Assembly (NCBI GenBank): GCA_949358305.1
Contig: OX442319.1
Span: forward strand, 12,276,001 to 12,340,000
Direction of reading: 5' to 3'
Origin: Strigamia acuminata
Lineage: Eukaryota; Arthropoda; Chilopoda; Geophilomorpha; Linotaeniidae
DNA: 64,000 bases
Made by a program: the position numbers and the translations under genes. The notes beneath the pieces were generated by a model, which saw only the letters and a list, made by a program, of their open reading frames with translations, searched no databases and was not told the DNA's origin. Positions 19,089 to 30,900 of this stretch are shown one piece after another (the stretch's first letter is position 1; each line of letters begins with the position of its first letter).

Positions 19089-21555
19089 GACACTAATGCG
19101 TGCATGAAACGATCATTTCTTTTCCTATTGTTGCTTTTTGTTGAGAAAAATGGAAAAGGACGCTTTTCCTTATTTTTCATATTTTTTTTTTGTTTAGGAA
19201 AACGAAACATGGAAAATGAAAAAAACGGGCCATTTTCCCGTTTTTCTTTTCCTATTGATTTTCATAAGAAAAAGGAAAACAGGAAAAACGGACCTTTTTC
19301 TTGTTTTCCATTTTCTATGGATTTTTGTTAGAAAATGGAAAATGGAAAAATGGGCCTTTTTCCCGTTTTCCTTTTTCTTTTGATTTTTTTCAGAAAATGG
19401 AAAATGGAAAAACGGACCTTTTTCTCGTTTTCCTTTTTCTTTTGCTTTTCGTCAGAAAATTGAAAACTGGGAAAAAGTCACCCCTTGACCAGACAATTCG
19501 CATCTGACGTCATAAGCTGACTAAAGGTTGGCTCCGCCTCCTATCTTGGCCACACAAGGTCACAGCGTGTTGGTAAACAACACATAAGATTGGAAAGTAG
19601 ACTTTTCCGGTGCAGTTTTTGATCTACTTTCCAATTATAACAAAAAAAATTATGTTAAAAGTAGTAAAATGGGAGAAAAACCTAAATTATGGCGAAATGT
19701 AACAGAAAACAGCACCACCTGGCGGATCCCGTAAGCTATAATGCAGGCTGAAATGTTTGTTGCGATACGAAAAATGCTGTTTTGCATGTCCAAATGAAGT
19801 CCATAAATTTTGAAACCAGTCTCATTCTTTTATTTTTCGTTTTGGTCAAGAAAAGGTACCGTTGCGATGCACCAAAGTCGGCGACCGCATGGCAAATTCA
19901 GCGGGAAATTTGAAAAAAGACTAATTTCAAAAACTGACCGATTGGAATGTTTAAATAAAGTTTCCTAAGTGTAATTTGCCGCTGAAAACGATGGCGTCGT
20001 TAGTTTTGTAATTAAATGTAGTTAAAAGAGAGAAAACAAAAAATTACAGCAAACATTGAACAAACCGGTACCCCACCCTTATAGAGTAAGTTGGAGTTTT
20101 TAGACTCCATCTTTAAAATGTGTTATTTTATGGCGCGCTTGTCTTCCGCAGCGCCCCCTGTACAATTCTGTTTTTAATAAATTCACTTATGTTAATTCCA
20201 CCACCCAACATGGCTGCTTTTTAATCAACAATCACTTCATCCAACTTTATCTAAAGCATCAACGCCAAGAAACACATTATAAGTTATTGTTCGGTCAGGT
20301 CACCTAACTGAAATGTAATGGACTGGAACTGTGTATTTTGCAAAGAAATAAGGAAATTTGAATGAAATAGAATACTTTGGAAAGATGTTAACAGGTTAAG
20401 TTAAAAGCCTTTTTCCAAAAACGTAGTTTTTTTAACTTAACCTGTTAACATCTTTCCAAAGTATTCTATATCATTCAAATTTCCTTATTTCTTTGCAAAA
20501 TACACAGTTCCATTCCATTACATTTCAGTTAGGTGACCTGATCGGACAATAACTTACTCTAAAATGGTGGCGCTCCGGTTTGTTCAATGTTCGCTGTAAT
20601 TTTCTGTTTTCTTCCTTTTAACTACATTTAATTAAAAAACTAACGACGCCATCGTTTTCAGCGGCAAATTACACGTAGGAAACTTTATTTAAACATTCCA
20701 ATTGGTCAGTTTTTGAAATTAGTCTTTTTTCAAATTTCCCGCTGAATTTGCCTTGCGGTCGCCGACTTTGGTGGATCGCAACGGTACCTTTTCTTGACCA
20801 AAACGAAAAATAAAAGAATGAGACTGGTTTCAAAATTTATGGATTTCATTTAGACATACAAAACAGCATTTTTCGTATCGCGACAAACATTTCAGCCTGC
20901 TTTATAGCTTACGGAATCCGCCAGGTGGCGCTGTTTTCTATAACATTTCGCCGTAATTGAGCTTTTTGTCCCTTTTAACAACTTTTAATATAAATTTTAT
21001 CGTTATAATTGGAAAGTAGACCAAAAACTGCACCGGAAAAGTCTACTTTCCAATCTTATGTGTTGTTGACCAACACGCTGTGACCTTGTGTGGCTAAGAC
21101 AGGAGGCGGAGCCAACTTTTAGTCAGCTTATGACGTCAGATGCGAATTGTCCTGGCAAGGGGTGACCTTTTTCCAGTTTTCAATTTTCTGACCAAAAGCA
21201 AAAGGAAAAGGAAAATGAGAAAAAGGTCCGTTTTTCTTGTTTTTCTTTTTCTTACGAAAATCACTGGGAAAAGGAAAACGGGAAAAAGGTCGGTTTTTCC
21301 ATTTTCCATTTTCTGACGAAAATCCATAGGAAAAGGCAAACGAGAAAAAGGTCCGTTTTTCTCGTTTTCCTTTTTCTTACGAAAATCAATGGGAAAAGAA
21401 AAACGAGAAAATGGCCCGTTTTTTTCATTTTCCATGTTTCATTTTCCTGAAAAAAAAAAATTCTGAAAAATGAGGAAAAGCATCCTTTTTCCATTTTTCT
21501 CACCAAAAAGCAACAATAGGAAAAGAAATGATCGTTTCATGCACGCATTGACACT
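19089..21555. mobile_element. Foldback element: giant inverted repeat with 6-bp target duplication
   Basis: The element at 19095-21549 is an almost complete palindrome. It begins AATGCGTGCATGAAACG and ends with the reverse complement. The left arm (to about 20405) pairs with the right arm (from about 20430), and the centre is a spacer of a few dozen bases near 20418. The outer parts of both arms are arrays of a degenerate unit of 30-60 bases rich in ggaaaa/aacggaccttttt. The left arm holds roughly 200 bp (about 20085-20285) that the right arm lacks. GACACT flanks it at 19089-19094 and 21550-21555, and unit 1 has a single GACACT at the same place. No coding region is visible, so it is a non-autonomous foldback-type transposon. 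Confidence 0.9.
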
Positions 21556-21585
21556 GGCCCTTGTGGTCACGTGAGACTACAATCA

Positions 21586-21750
21586 TATGCCGTTATAAAA
21601 CGCATTTTATGTCTAAAAACTTGGTTGATGTTGTTATAAAATGAATTTTATGTCTAAAAATTTGGTTAATGCAGTTATAAAACGAATTTTGTGTCTAAAA
21701 ACTAAATATATGCGATTATAAAATGCATTTTGTGCCTAAAAGGTGCTTCT
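21586..21750. repeat. Degenerate repeat of about 50 bp
   Basis: Three to four imperfect copies of a phrase with gttataaaa, cattttatgtctaaaaa and a short spacer follow one another. Related words occur in the flanks of both zinc-finger genes (for example 3350 and 5410-5470), suggesting a local dispersed repeat. From 21750 to 22184 I see no gene apart from the 5' flank of the next one. Confidence 0.5.
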
Positions 21751-22184
21751 GTATCTGTTAAAAACCTAGATTTCCCAGAATGCATCAATCCATCATCCAA
21801 ACAAAAAAATCATAAAAACATAATTTAACCCACTTATAAAATAAAAACCAACAAAAACAAAACCAATCAGATAAAACATATTTCCCCCTCAATCCCCAAA
21901 CCAGATTCCACAGTCCAAAATACACCACTTGATTCCATTCAGCAAATCCTAATCTAAACCACCCTACCCAACCACCCAACCCTGAAACAACCAATACCCA
22001 TCTACGGTAGCCCCCCCGTGTCACCTACATGACTCATTTCAACCCAGATATAAACCCAAACCATTGCCAACACCACCCTGGTGCCACCCACACGCCAACT
22101 TGATTTGATTTCACATTTTTCACGGTAAAAAACAATCGTTTCTTATTAATTAATAACACTAATCAAACAGCATTTCATACGCAG

Positions 22185-24437
22185 ATGCCTTACATCTTAC
22201 AACCGCCCACATTGCAGCACATGTGTCTGGCCAACGTGGCCACTTTACTATGGAAAAACGACGCGCATTTGCAGCGAGAGATTACGGAAGCCCTGCCGCA
22301 CTTGTACGACAGCGGATCGAACAAGGAATTCCGGTGGATGCGCTTCGAAGACGAGGTTAGCGCGAAAACCGACAAAATCGAACTTCCGGACACCCTGCGA
22401 GCCTCCGTACGCAATTTCGTGCGTCCAATAGGGCTCGAGATCTGCGAATGGATATTGTATTTGCACTACCACGTCCTCTGTTGGAAAAACGAGGCGACCA
22501 AAGCGATCCGGTGCATAAACCACACCCGGTGGACACCGAACGGTAAAATCAACGTCGTCGAGTCGGCAGAAGCGCTTTTGTCGCTGTCGGGCTTAAGTTT
22601 GAAGGATAAATACCAGATAGCGTGCGTGTACTGTCTGGAAAACGACGTTCGAGACATCTGGCGGCGACTCGAGGCGAAACAAAGAGATTTCTTCACCAAC
22701 GGCGCTATTTTCGACGACAACAAGCTCGACATTGTCAAGTTTTGGACGTGCACGTGCGTGTGCGCCAAATCGAAACCTGCCGCTTGTTTCGACGTCATTT
22801 CGTGGAAACTGGCCGAATACAACGACAAAACCGGATCCGACAGCAACAAGTACGAATACATGTTCCGGTGGGCGGTCAACTACAACAACGAAGCGGCGGT
22901 GCGGTATTTTTGGGAGAAACTGACCGGTCGGCAGCAGAATCGAAACCTATTCCTGTCGATCAAAGACGTGGCCGATCATTGGCACGCGCGCGGCGTCATG
23001 TGTTTCTTGATTTCGCACATGGAGCGATTCGACTTTCGCATGACGGATGTTTGTTTTTTCGTGCTGGAGTGTCTGCTTTCGGATTGGTTGTACTGCGAGT
23101 TCTTTACGTCGACATTCAAGCGCGTTAGTGACCACCTGGACCACCAGATCACGCTCAATCTGCTGTGCAAGGCGGCGAACCAAGTACGGAAGTTCCCGGG
23201 TGGCAAGTACGGTTTGATTTTCGCCGAATTTTGGCGCGACACTTCGTCGGAGTTTAAAAACAGCTGTTTGGAGCACGAAGGCGACCGGATCAAGCTTTCC
23301 AGTGTGATCCAGGAGCTGAGTGAGTCCGAGGATCTGTCGAACGTCAGGTTGTTGTTGAGTGATGTCGACGTCGAAATGCGCAAAACGATTTTGTCGCAAT
23401 GCGTCAATTTGTTGACGACCGGCAAATGGGAGTTCTTCAAACGCATGGCCGTCGAACTGATCCCCGCGGACCAGCAGATGATTAGTTTCAAGCAGTTGTG
23501 CGCGAAAAAACTCTATATAATTTATACGCTCAACTTCATGGACGAAACGCAATGGCGCCTTATGGATTCCGTACTGTGGCTGTTTACGTCACAGGAGGAG
23601 ATCGCCGTGTACAAGCGAAAACTGATCACGGGGCCGTTTATCGCGTGCAAACTGACCCAGGACCTCGAAATCAACGGTGAAAAGCAGTTGGTATCTATAG
23701 ATAGGATATTCGATTGGTTAGCGCTGACAAACGGGGAAATTCGGACGTTCAAGCGCGATAAAATAGCGAATCATCGCAAAGTTATCGACGCGTTACTCCA
23801 TTGGATCTGCGAGGACCGATGGGCGTCGATCAACGCCTTTTTGAATTGGTGTTTCGGGTCTAAATCGGAAATCCGTCGATTTAAACGCCAACTGATGTAC
23901 AAAAATGATTTCAACGTGTTTGTGAAACATTGTATCAATGTTGATGACAATGTTTATTTCACTTGTAAGGTTTTGGATTGGTGTTTGGATGGGTACGGAG
24001 CTCCAGAGGTGCCATGCGAGTGTTTGTATTACGCTTGTAATTGTTTATTGGCGAAAAAGAAGTTCGATTCTGCGAATCGGTTTGTCGATAGGTATTGTAC
24101 GAAGAAGGGATTGGGTGGGTTTAAGGCGGAGGTTTTTGCTAGGTTTGGATTAGGGTTGTTTAATCATTATTTGTTGAGTTGTCATAGGGATAGGGGGTTG
24201 GTTTATCAGTATAGGAAGCCGGATTTGGATAGGAATGAGGTTTATTCGTATTTTGGGGATGGGAAAAGTGTGAATTATTGTTTTTTTGATGGCAGACATA
24301 TTGAGAGGCTTGTCAAGTGGTTTGAGTTGAGTCAGGGTGAGATTGTGGGGTTGAGGAATTTGGTTTTGATGAAGGAAGAGCAGGAGTTCAAGAAGGATGT
24401 TTTGATGTTGTTGGATGAGTTTTGTGATGTAATTTAA
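22185..24437 (+). CDS. Intronless 750-residue protein of unknown function
   Basis: One uninterrupted frame of 750 codons runs from the ATG at 22185 to TAA, with an AATAAA 28 bases after the stop codon. A string reading ttcatacgcag lies right before the ATG and could be a 3' splice site joining a 5' UTR exon. I know no named domain in it. It is rich in Trp, Cys and Phe and appears all-helical, with recurring patterns such as L-C-A-YCLE and FDWxL that hint at a solenoid repeat. The opening region (LQHMCLANVATLLW) resembles uncharacterised multi-copy proteins I recall from spiders, so it may belong to such a lineage-specific family. From about 23940 onward codon choice changes abruptly from C/G-ending to T/G-ending codons, while the frame stays open. 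It could be a retro-derived or recently chimeric copy. Confidence 0.8.
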   Translation: MPYILQPPTLQHMCLANVATLLWKNDAHLQREITEALPHLYDSGSNKEFRWMRFEDEVSAKTDKIELPDTLRASVRNFVRPIGLEICEWILYLHYHVLCWKNEATKAIRCINHTRWTPNGKINVVESAEALLSLSGLSLKDKYQIACVYCLENDVRDIWRRLEAKQRDFFTNGAIFDDNKLDIVKFWTCTCVCAKSKPAACFDVISWKLAEYNDKTGSDSNKYEYMFRWAVNYNNEAAVRYFWEKLTGRQQNRNLFLSIKDVADHWHARGVMCFLISHMERFDFRMTDVCFFVLECLLSDWLYCEFFTSTFKRVSDHLDHQITLNLLCKAANQVRKFPGGKYGLIFAEFWRDTSSEFKNSCLEHEGDRIKLSSVIQELSESEDLSNVRLLLSDVDVEMRKTILSQCVNLLTTGKWEFFKRMAVELIPADQQMISFKQLCAKKLYIIYTLNFMDETQWRLMDSVLWLFTSQEEIAVYKRKLITGPFIACKLTQDLEINGEKQLVSIDRIFDWLALTNGEIRTFKRDKIANHRKVIDALLHWICEDRWASINAFLNWCFGSKSEIRRFKRQLMYKNDFNVFVKHCINVDDNVYFTCKVLDWCLDGYGAPEVPCECLYYACNCLLAKKKFDSANRFVDRYCTKKGLGGFKAEVFARFGLGLFNHYLLSCHRDRGLVYQYRKPDLDRNEVYSYFGDGKSVNYCFFDGRHIERLVKWFELSQGEIVGLRNLVLMKEEQEFKKDVLMLLDEFCDVI

Positions 24438-24462
24438 TTTAATTTGTCGTGTGAATTTGTGC

Positions 24463-24468
24463 AATAAA
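24463..24468 (+). terminator. Polyadenylation signal of the 750-residue gene
   Basis: AATAAA occurs in a T-rich context shortly after the stop codon at 24437. Confidence 0.7.
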
Positions 24469-24859
24469 GTTTGAAAAGTATTTTAATTTCGTAAATTTTA
24501 AGAGATTTAAAAATAAAACAATAATACAAAAAATACAAAAAATAATTTCAGCAAAATTTCTTTTTTTTTCTTGTTCAAATGGAGTAAAGGTGTTATTTCT
24601 GAATATTCTACTGAGCGGAGCCCATCTTTCAGCCCTTTTAAAGCTTAATTGAACAGAATAAACAAATAATTAAAAACTAGCAAATGCGCATTTTGTTACT
24701 GCCAACCTTCCGTATTTGCATCGCCAAAATCTCCCACCAGCCGTCGCCGCTCTCAGTCACGATGCAGAAACATCCACCACGAACAAATCTACTCCCGTTC
24801 GGCCAAATTTAACCGATCCCACCCAACAATTCGACGTAATCCGAGCCAACAACCACCCA

Positions 24860-24953
24860 GTAAGTAAACAACAACTAACCCACCAAATTTCAAACTCAAA
24901 AACCAAATTTAATCAAACAAAACAATGAAAACAAAATATTTACTCGTTGCTAG
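24860..24953 (+). other. LIG3: Possible 5' UTR intron of LIG3
   Basis: A strong donor, GTAAGT, at 24860 pairs plausibly with TTGCTAG ending at 24953. This would leave a non-coding first exon upstream and place the LIG3 start codon ten bases into the next exon. The model is inferred from splice motifs only. Confidence 0.45.
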
Positions 24954-24962
24954 GATACGCCA

Positions 24963-27900
24963 ATGACGGAAAACCGCTACTGCATCGACTACGCACGTTT
25001 GGGCACCGCAGGATGCAAGAAATGCAAGACAAAAATTGAAAAAGGAGGTCTGCGCATCGCCAAAGTCGTGTCGAACCCGTTCAGCGACGATGCGGGCGAC
25101 ATGAAGCAATGGCACCACGTAAAATGCATTTTCGAAGTGTTGAAAAGGGCCCGCGCGACCACCAAGAAAATCGAGGGCCCCGACGACCTGGAAGGATGGG
25201 ACAACGTGAAAAAACCCGACCGGATGGAAGTGTTGCAGTGCATTAAGGGTAAGTTTGTGATTTCGTGCGATTTGAACGTGAAATTTGATTTTTGTTTTTT
25301 TTCCTGGTGGCAGATTTTGAAAGCAAAACGCCAACGAAGGCGGGGAAGGCGAAGAAAGCGGGAACGACGCCGAAGAAAGCGGATTTGACGCCGAAAAAAG
25401 CGGATTTGACGCCGAAAAAGGGCGGGGGTGTGGACGTGGAGGCGAGGAAAGGAAGTTGTAGTCCGGAAGTGAAGAAAGTGGTGGACGGCGGGGACGGGAA
25501 GAGCGCGGATGATTCGTTTCGCGAGTTTCGGAAGCTGTGCGCGAACATCGCGGAGGAGAGCGGGTATTTGGCGAAGACGAATGTTGTGGCGAAGTTTTTG
25601 AGTGATGGGAGTTCTGGAGGTATATTTGGGTTTTCTGGTTGGTTTTTGGGGTGCTGGGTGCTTGAGAATGCAATTTTGTTGTTGAAAAATTGATATTTTG
25701 GTCCAAAAATTGATATTTTGGTCCAAAAATTGATATTTTGGTCCAAAAATTGATATTTTGGTCCAAAAATTGATATTTTGGTCCAAAAATTGATATTTTG
25801 GTCCAAAAATTGATATTTTGGTCCAAAAATTGATATTTTGGTCCAAAAATTGATATTTTGGTCCAAAAATTGATATTTTGGTCCAAAAATTGATATTTTG
25901 GTCCAAAAATTGATATTTTGGTCCAAAAATTGATATTTTGGTCCAAAAATTGATATTTTGGTCCAAAAATTGATATTTTGGTCCAAAAATTGATATTTTG
26001 GTCCAAAAATTGATATTTTGGTCCAAAAATTGATATTTTGGTCCAAAAATTGATATTTTGGTCCAAAAATTAATATTTTGGTCCAAATAGGTCAAATTTT
26101 GCCTTGAAATTCACTTTTTCACTGAAAAAAAAATCTAACCAATTCAATTTTGATTTTTTAAAATTCTTTAGATGGGTATGAAGGCAACTTATACTTGTGC
26201 ATCAAACTTTTGCTGCCTGGGATAGTAAAGCGTGTGTATAATGTTCAAAGCAAACAACTAGTCAAGCTGTTCAGCAACATATTCGGCACGTGCCTCGAAG
26301 AAATGATAGAAGATCTAGAACAAGTATGTTGTTACGCGTACAGACGACACCGATAATCAAACAAATTATAAACATAAAATAATTCGACGTAATTTTTTTA
26401 TGCAGGGTGATGTGGCGGAAACCATCAAAACGTTTTACGAACAATCGGACGTTTGTCCGCCGATTAAAAAAAGCACTCTGAGCATGCAGGAAGTTGATGA
26501 TTATTTGGAGGAATTGTCCAATGTGACTAAAGAAGATGATCAAATGAAGGTTTTGAAGAAAATCACTAAAAGGTGTGAAAATTGATGTAATAAATGCGCA
26601 AAATGTTGAAAAATTGACTTTTCTTTCTCTTATTTTACTCAGGTGCACTTCTAATGACTTGAAAATGGTTATTAGGCTGATTAAACATGATTTGAGGATT
26701 AATTCGGGCGCTAAGCACATGTAAGCAAAGGGTTGTGTTGGTTTGTTTTTGGTAATTGTGTTGTTTGTTGCGTTTAGTTTGGATGCCGTTCATCCAGACG
26801 CTTATCAGGCGTTTCAGGCGTCGAGGAATTTGAAAGATGTTCTTGAGATGGTTCAGGAGCAGTCGAAGGGCGATGGGAAAGGTTCACCTCTGAAAATTAA
26901 GGCGTCGTTGATGACACCGGTGCTGCCAATGTTGGTAGGAATTTTGACGAGTTTTTGATTAATTAATAGAGATATTGGTGGAAAGTTTTAGTCACATTTT
27001 AGACAAATTTCGTCAAATTTTGATGAATTTAAGATTAATTTAGACAAATTTGTGCATTATTTTTAAAATTTTGGCAAATTATTTCAAATTTTGGCAAATT
27101 ATTTCAAATTTTGGCAAATTATTTCAAATTTTGGCAAATTATTTCAAATTTTGGCAAATTATTTCAAATTTTGGCAAATTATTTCAAATTTTGGCAAATT
27201 ATTTTAAATTTCGGCAAATTATTTCAAATTTTCGGCAAATCTCGATCAGTTTTGACGAATTTTTGACGAATTTTAACCAAATTTTGGTAAATGTCGACAA
27301 ATTTATGATTGGTTCAAGCATTTTTTTATAAATAGCAAAAAGTAGAGATTATATAACAACGAATACGAGTATAATATTTTGACAAAAGTTTGAAATCGAG
27401 ACATACTGTATTGGCTTAGCCTAGATAACATAATGAACAATTTGAAGAACATCTGACTTGTCAGATGTTTAGGTTTTAAGCAGTGCCATTTCTTTTAACA
27501 TTTCCAAGGCGGAAGCATGCAAATCAGTCGAATACGCGATGAAGAAATGTACAAACGGAATGTTCGCCGAAATCAAATACGACGGTGAACGAGTCCAAGT
27601 TCACAAAAAGGGCTCCAACTTCAGTTACTTCAGCCGTAGCCTTAAACCAGTGCTGCCCCATAAGGTATAAGTTATAAGTTATTTACATTTACCTCAAAGG
27701 GTGAGAGAACTGGATTAAATTTGACATTGAGAGCCAGACATGGCTGATCCTTCGAGCCCTGCGTGGCCGAATAGGCACGAGCTCAAAAAAATAATTCAGA
27801 CATTCAGCCGAAATTCTAAGAATTTAATGGATCCTGATGATTTGGCGTATTACAATTGGGCGCGTAGAGAATCTGGTGTTGGTCACAATTCGGCGGCGTA

Positions 27901-30900
27901 TGTTTAATTCAGCGGAGACAATTCAGCATCTGTCAATGGGGCACAGGCAATTTGGGCGTAGATAACATTCTGTGCGGATGTGTCTATTCAACGCAGAAAA
28001 TTCGGCATAAGTTATAATTCGGCACAGACAATTTGGAATCTTTCAATTCGGCGCGGCAAGTGTAAATTTTATGCAGCGTCGCATTTGTGAATTCGGCGCA
28101 AATACATGAATTTGGCGCAACTATACGAATTCGGCATGAATTCGGCGCAACTATACGAATTCGGCATGAATTTAGCGCAACTATACGAATTCGGCATGAA
28201 TTCAGCGCAACTATACGAATTCGGCATGAATTCGGCGCAACTTTACGAATTCGGCATGAATTCTGCGCAACTGTATGAATTCGGCGCAAATGTATGAATT
28301 CGGCATGAATTCGGCGCGGCATGAATTCGGCGCGGCATGAATTCGGCACAAATGTGTGGATTCGGCATCTGAAAATTAGTTGCAGACAATTCGGCATGTG
28401 GTACAATTTGGCATGGCGTGTATCAATTCAGCGAGGCTTATATCAATTTGGTGAAGACAATTCGGCTTATGTGAATTTGGTGCAGACAATTCGGCTTATG
28501 TGAATTTGGTGCAGACAATTCGGCAATTTGGCTGTTAGTGGCAATATAACAACTAGTTCTCTGACCTATTAAGACGCACTGGCGCTATTTGTTCAACAAA
28601 TTAACTGCTTTTCCAGGTACAACATTTCAAAGATTACATTCCAAAGGCCTTTCCTAATGCACACGACTTAATATTAGACAGCGAAGTATTACTAATAGAT
28701 ACAAACACTGGCATCCCTCTGCCATTTGGAACCCTAGGCAAACACAAAGTCAGAATTAAGCACGCAGACACAATTTAATCACAATTTTGATAACATTTCT
28801 TGAATTAATGCACAGAAAACAGCATTTAAGGATGCCAATGTGTGCCTGTTTGTGTTTGATTGCCTTCACTACAACGGCGAGAACTTGATGGACAAGTAAG
28901 TGTTAATGATTAATGGATTGTTGTGTTGTTTATGACTTGGGCTGTAATTCAAGGCCTTTGAACAAGCGGAAAGAAATGCTCCAGAAGGTTATGCAGGAAA
29001 TTCCCAATCACATAATGTTTTCTGAGATGCAGATGATCAAAAAGGCCAGTCAGCTGCAGGATATGATCACTAAAGTGTTGAGAAAAGGACTGGAAGGTTT
29101 GGTGTTGAAGGACTATTTGAGCGTTTATGAGCCAGGGAAGCGTCATTGGCTGAAAGTTAAGAAGGATTACCTGCATGAAGGTGCCCTTGCAGACACGGCT
29201 GATCTTATGGTGTTGGGTGCATTTTTTGGAACCGGAAATAAAGGTATTTATGGCAATACACGGTATAGTAGTGGCGCTATCGGGAACGTGGTACTATTTT
29301 GGGAATGTGCTGTGTGCCGGGTTTTGCAGTACAGTCATCGTTTCAGGGTTAGGTCGTAAGGTTGTTCAAAGTTGAAATTCGATTTACTTGATTTCTAAAA
29401 ATTACAAAAATCAGAATTTTTATTGAATGCATCTAACGCAGGGGTCGGTAACCTGCGGCTCTTTTGATGTCAAGATCGAATACCATAATATTGAAACAAA
29501 AATGTTAGTGGCTCTTTAAAAACTGGGAAATTATGTAAATTGTAACTTTTGATTCTTCCGTCTCAAAAGGTTGCCGACCCCTGACCTAACCGATTGTGTA
29601 CCGGTACTTTTTCCCAGCAGTGGCCCAACTCCGGAAATTTGAAAGCGCGGGGTATCTCTGATCGCGAGGACTCAATCTGATGCATGAAAAACCAACGTCT
29701 GAGCTGGTCCTGTCTATATTTACAACGTTGGCGACTCCAGGGTTTTTGACAGACCTGCTACAAGTTCCTTTCTTTGATTCCCAATCCCTATGCCACAGTA
29801 ATGTAAAATCCCAAATTCCAGGGTCACTACATCAGACTTCCTGCGGTCGTCCAAAGACTAACGGAAGCTGTGTTATAACATTTCAGGTGGCATGATGTCT
29901 ATATTTTTGATGGGCTGTTTTGATCCCATGCGGAAAAAGTGGTGCACCGTCACGAAGGTTCATGGTGGCCATGACGATGCCACTCTAGAGCGTCTACAGA
30001 AGGAATTGAAAATGGTGAAAATCAGTAAAGATGCTGACAAAGTTCCAAAATGGTTGGATGTAACTAAAAATCTTGTTCCTGACTTTGTCTCCGAAGATCC
30101 CAAAGTAATTAATACGCAACTGGTCGCTAGGAATTGGTGTATCAATACAATTGTTCTTGTAGGAGTCGCAAGTTTGGGAAATTACCGGAGCGGAGTTCAG
30201 CAAATCTGACGTTCATACAGCGGACGGCATTTCCATTCGGTTTCCTCGCGTAACAAAGATACGATACGACAAGGATTGGAAAACCGCGACTAATTTAGAC
30301 GAACTAAAAGTACGCTAAGATTCAATCGGAGGCAATAATTGTTGGCTTAGTATAGGGGCAGGGCTGGACTGGATACAAATTTAGTACCGGGAAATCTGGA
30401 TGGGTCGGGCTACGGTGTCAGGTTACGGTGGGCCAGGGACGGGCCACGGTGGGCCAGGGACGGGCCACGGTGGGCCAGGGACGGGCCACAGTGGGCCCAA
30501 CACGGGCCACCGGGTCACAGGCCACCGGGAAACTCCCGGTAGCCCGCTGGGTCAGTCCAGCACTGTACAGGGGTGTCCAACATTCTGGCTTCTCTGGGCC
30601 ACATTACAAGAAGAGGAATTGTCTTGGGCCACACATAAAATACACTAAAGGCTAGTTCACATACATGCGTTAACGCACCAAAGCTGCTTTGTCCACATAA
30701 GTTGCATGTGAACCAGTTTGCATCACCAACGCGCGTTGGCTGAAGCGCGTGGTGATTTTGTGCGGTATAATGCACGATGCACAAGTTGAAATATTTTAAC
30801 TTCAACGCCAAAATGAACGTTAGTTTCGACTTAGTGGGATGGAGCTGCCGAGGGTTAATCGTTGGTGGGCAATCGATATAATGGACTTTTTTTTAAGCTA

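Larger units (their letters stand above)
3357..21590. repeat. Tandem segmental duplication, unit 2 (with three insertions)
   Basis: This second copy of the unit is about 2.5 kb once the three transposon insertions at 5628-6022, 6190-19060 and 19095-21549 are subtracted. The remaining difference from unit 1 is explained by the missing minisatellite (about 320 bp) and four fewer zinc fingers (336 bp). Matching resumes after the last insertion in the stretch that contains gtcacgtgagactacaatc (about 21550-21590). Confidence 0.8.

Noticed and set aside
22190-23552. Antisense frames of 74-201 residues over the 750-residue gene
   Set aside because: They are shadows of the strongly biased codon use of the plus-strand gene.
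24684-24811. Upstream ATG giving a mitochondrial-leader-like peptide for LIG3
   Set aside because: The N-terminus looks amphipathic, but the frame stops before reaching the LIG3 exon and does not join by visible splice sites.
24909-26095. Long minus-strand reading frames of 267-385 residues
   Set aside because: They are translations of the 20-bp minisatellite in LIG3 intron 2, whose unit is stop-free on the minus strand, extended into antisense LIG3 exons.
25685-28345. Possible CRISPR arrays
   Set aside because: The arrays are head-to-tail repeats without unique spacers, located in introns of a eukaryotic gene.
28087-28406. Overlapping frames through the 30-bp repeat on both strands
   Set aside because: They are periodic translations of the 30-bp unit in LIG3 intron 7.
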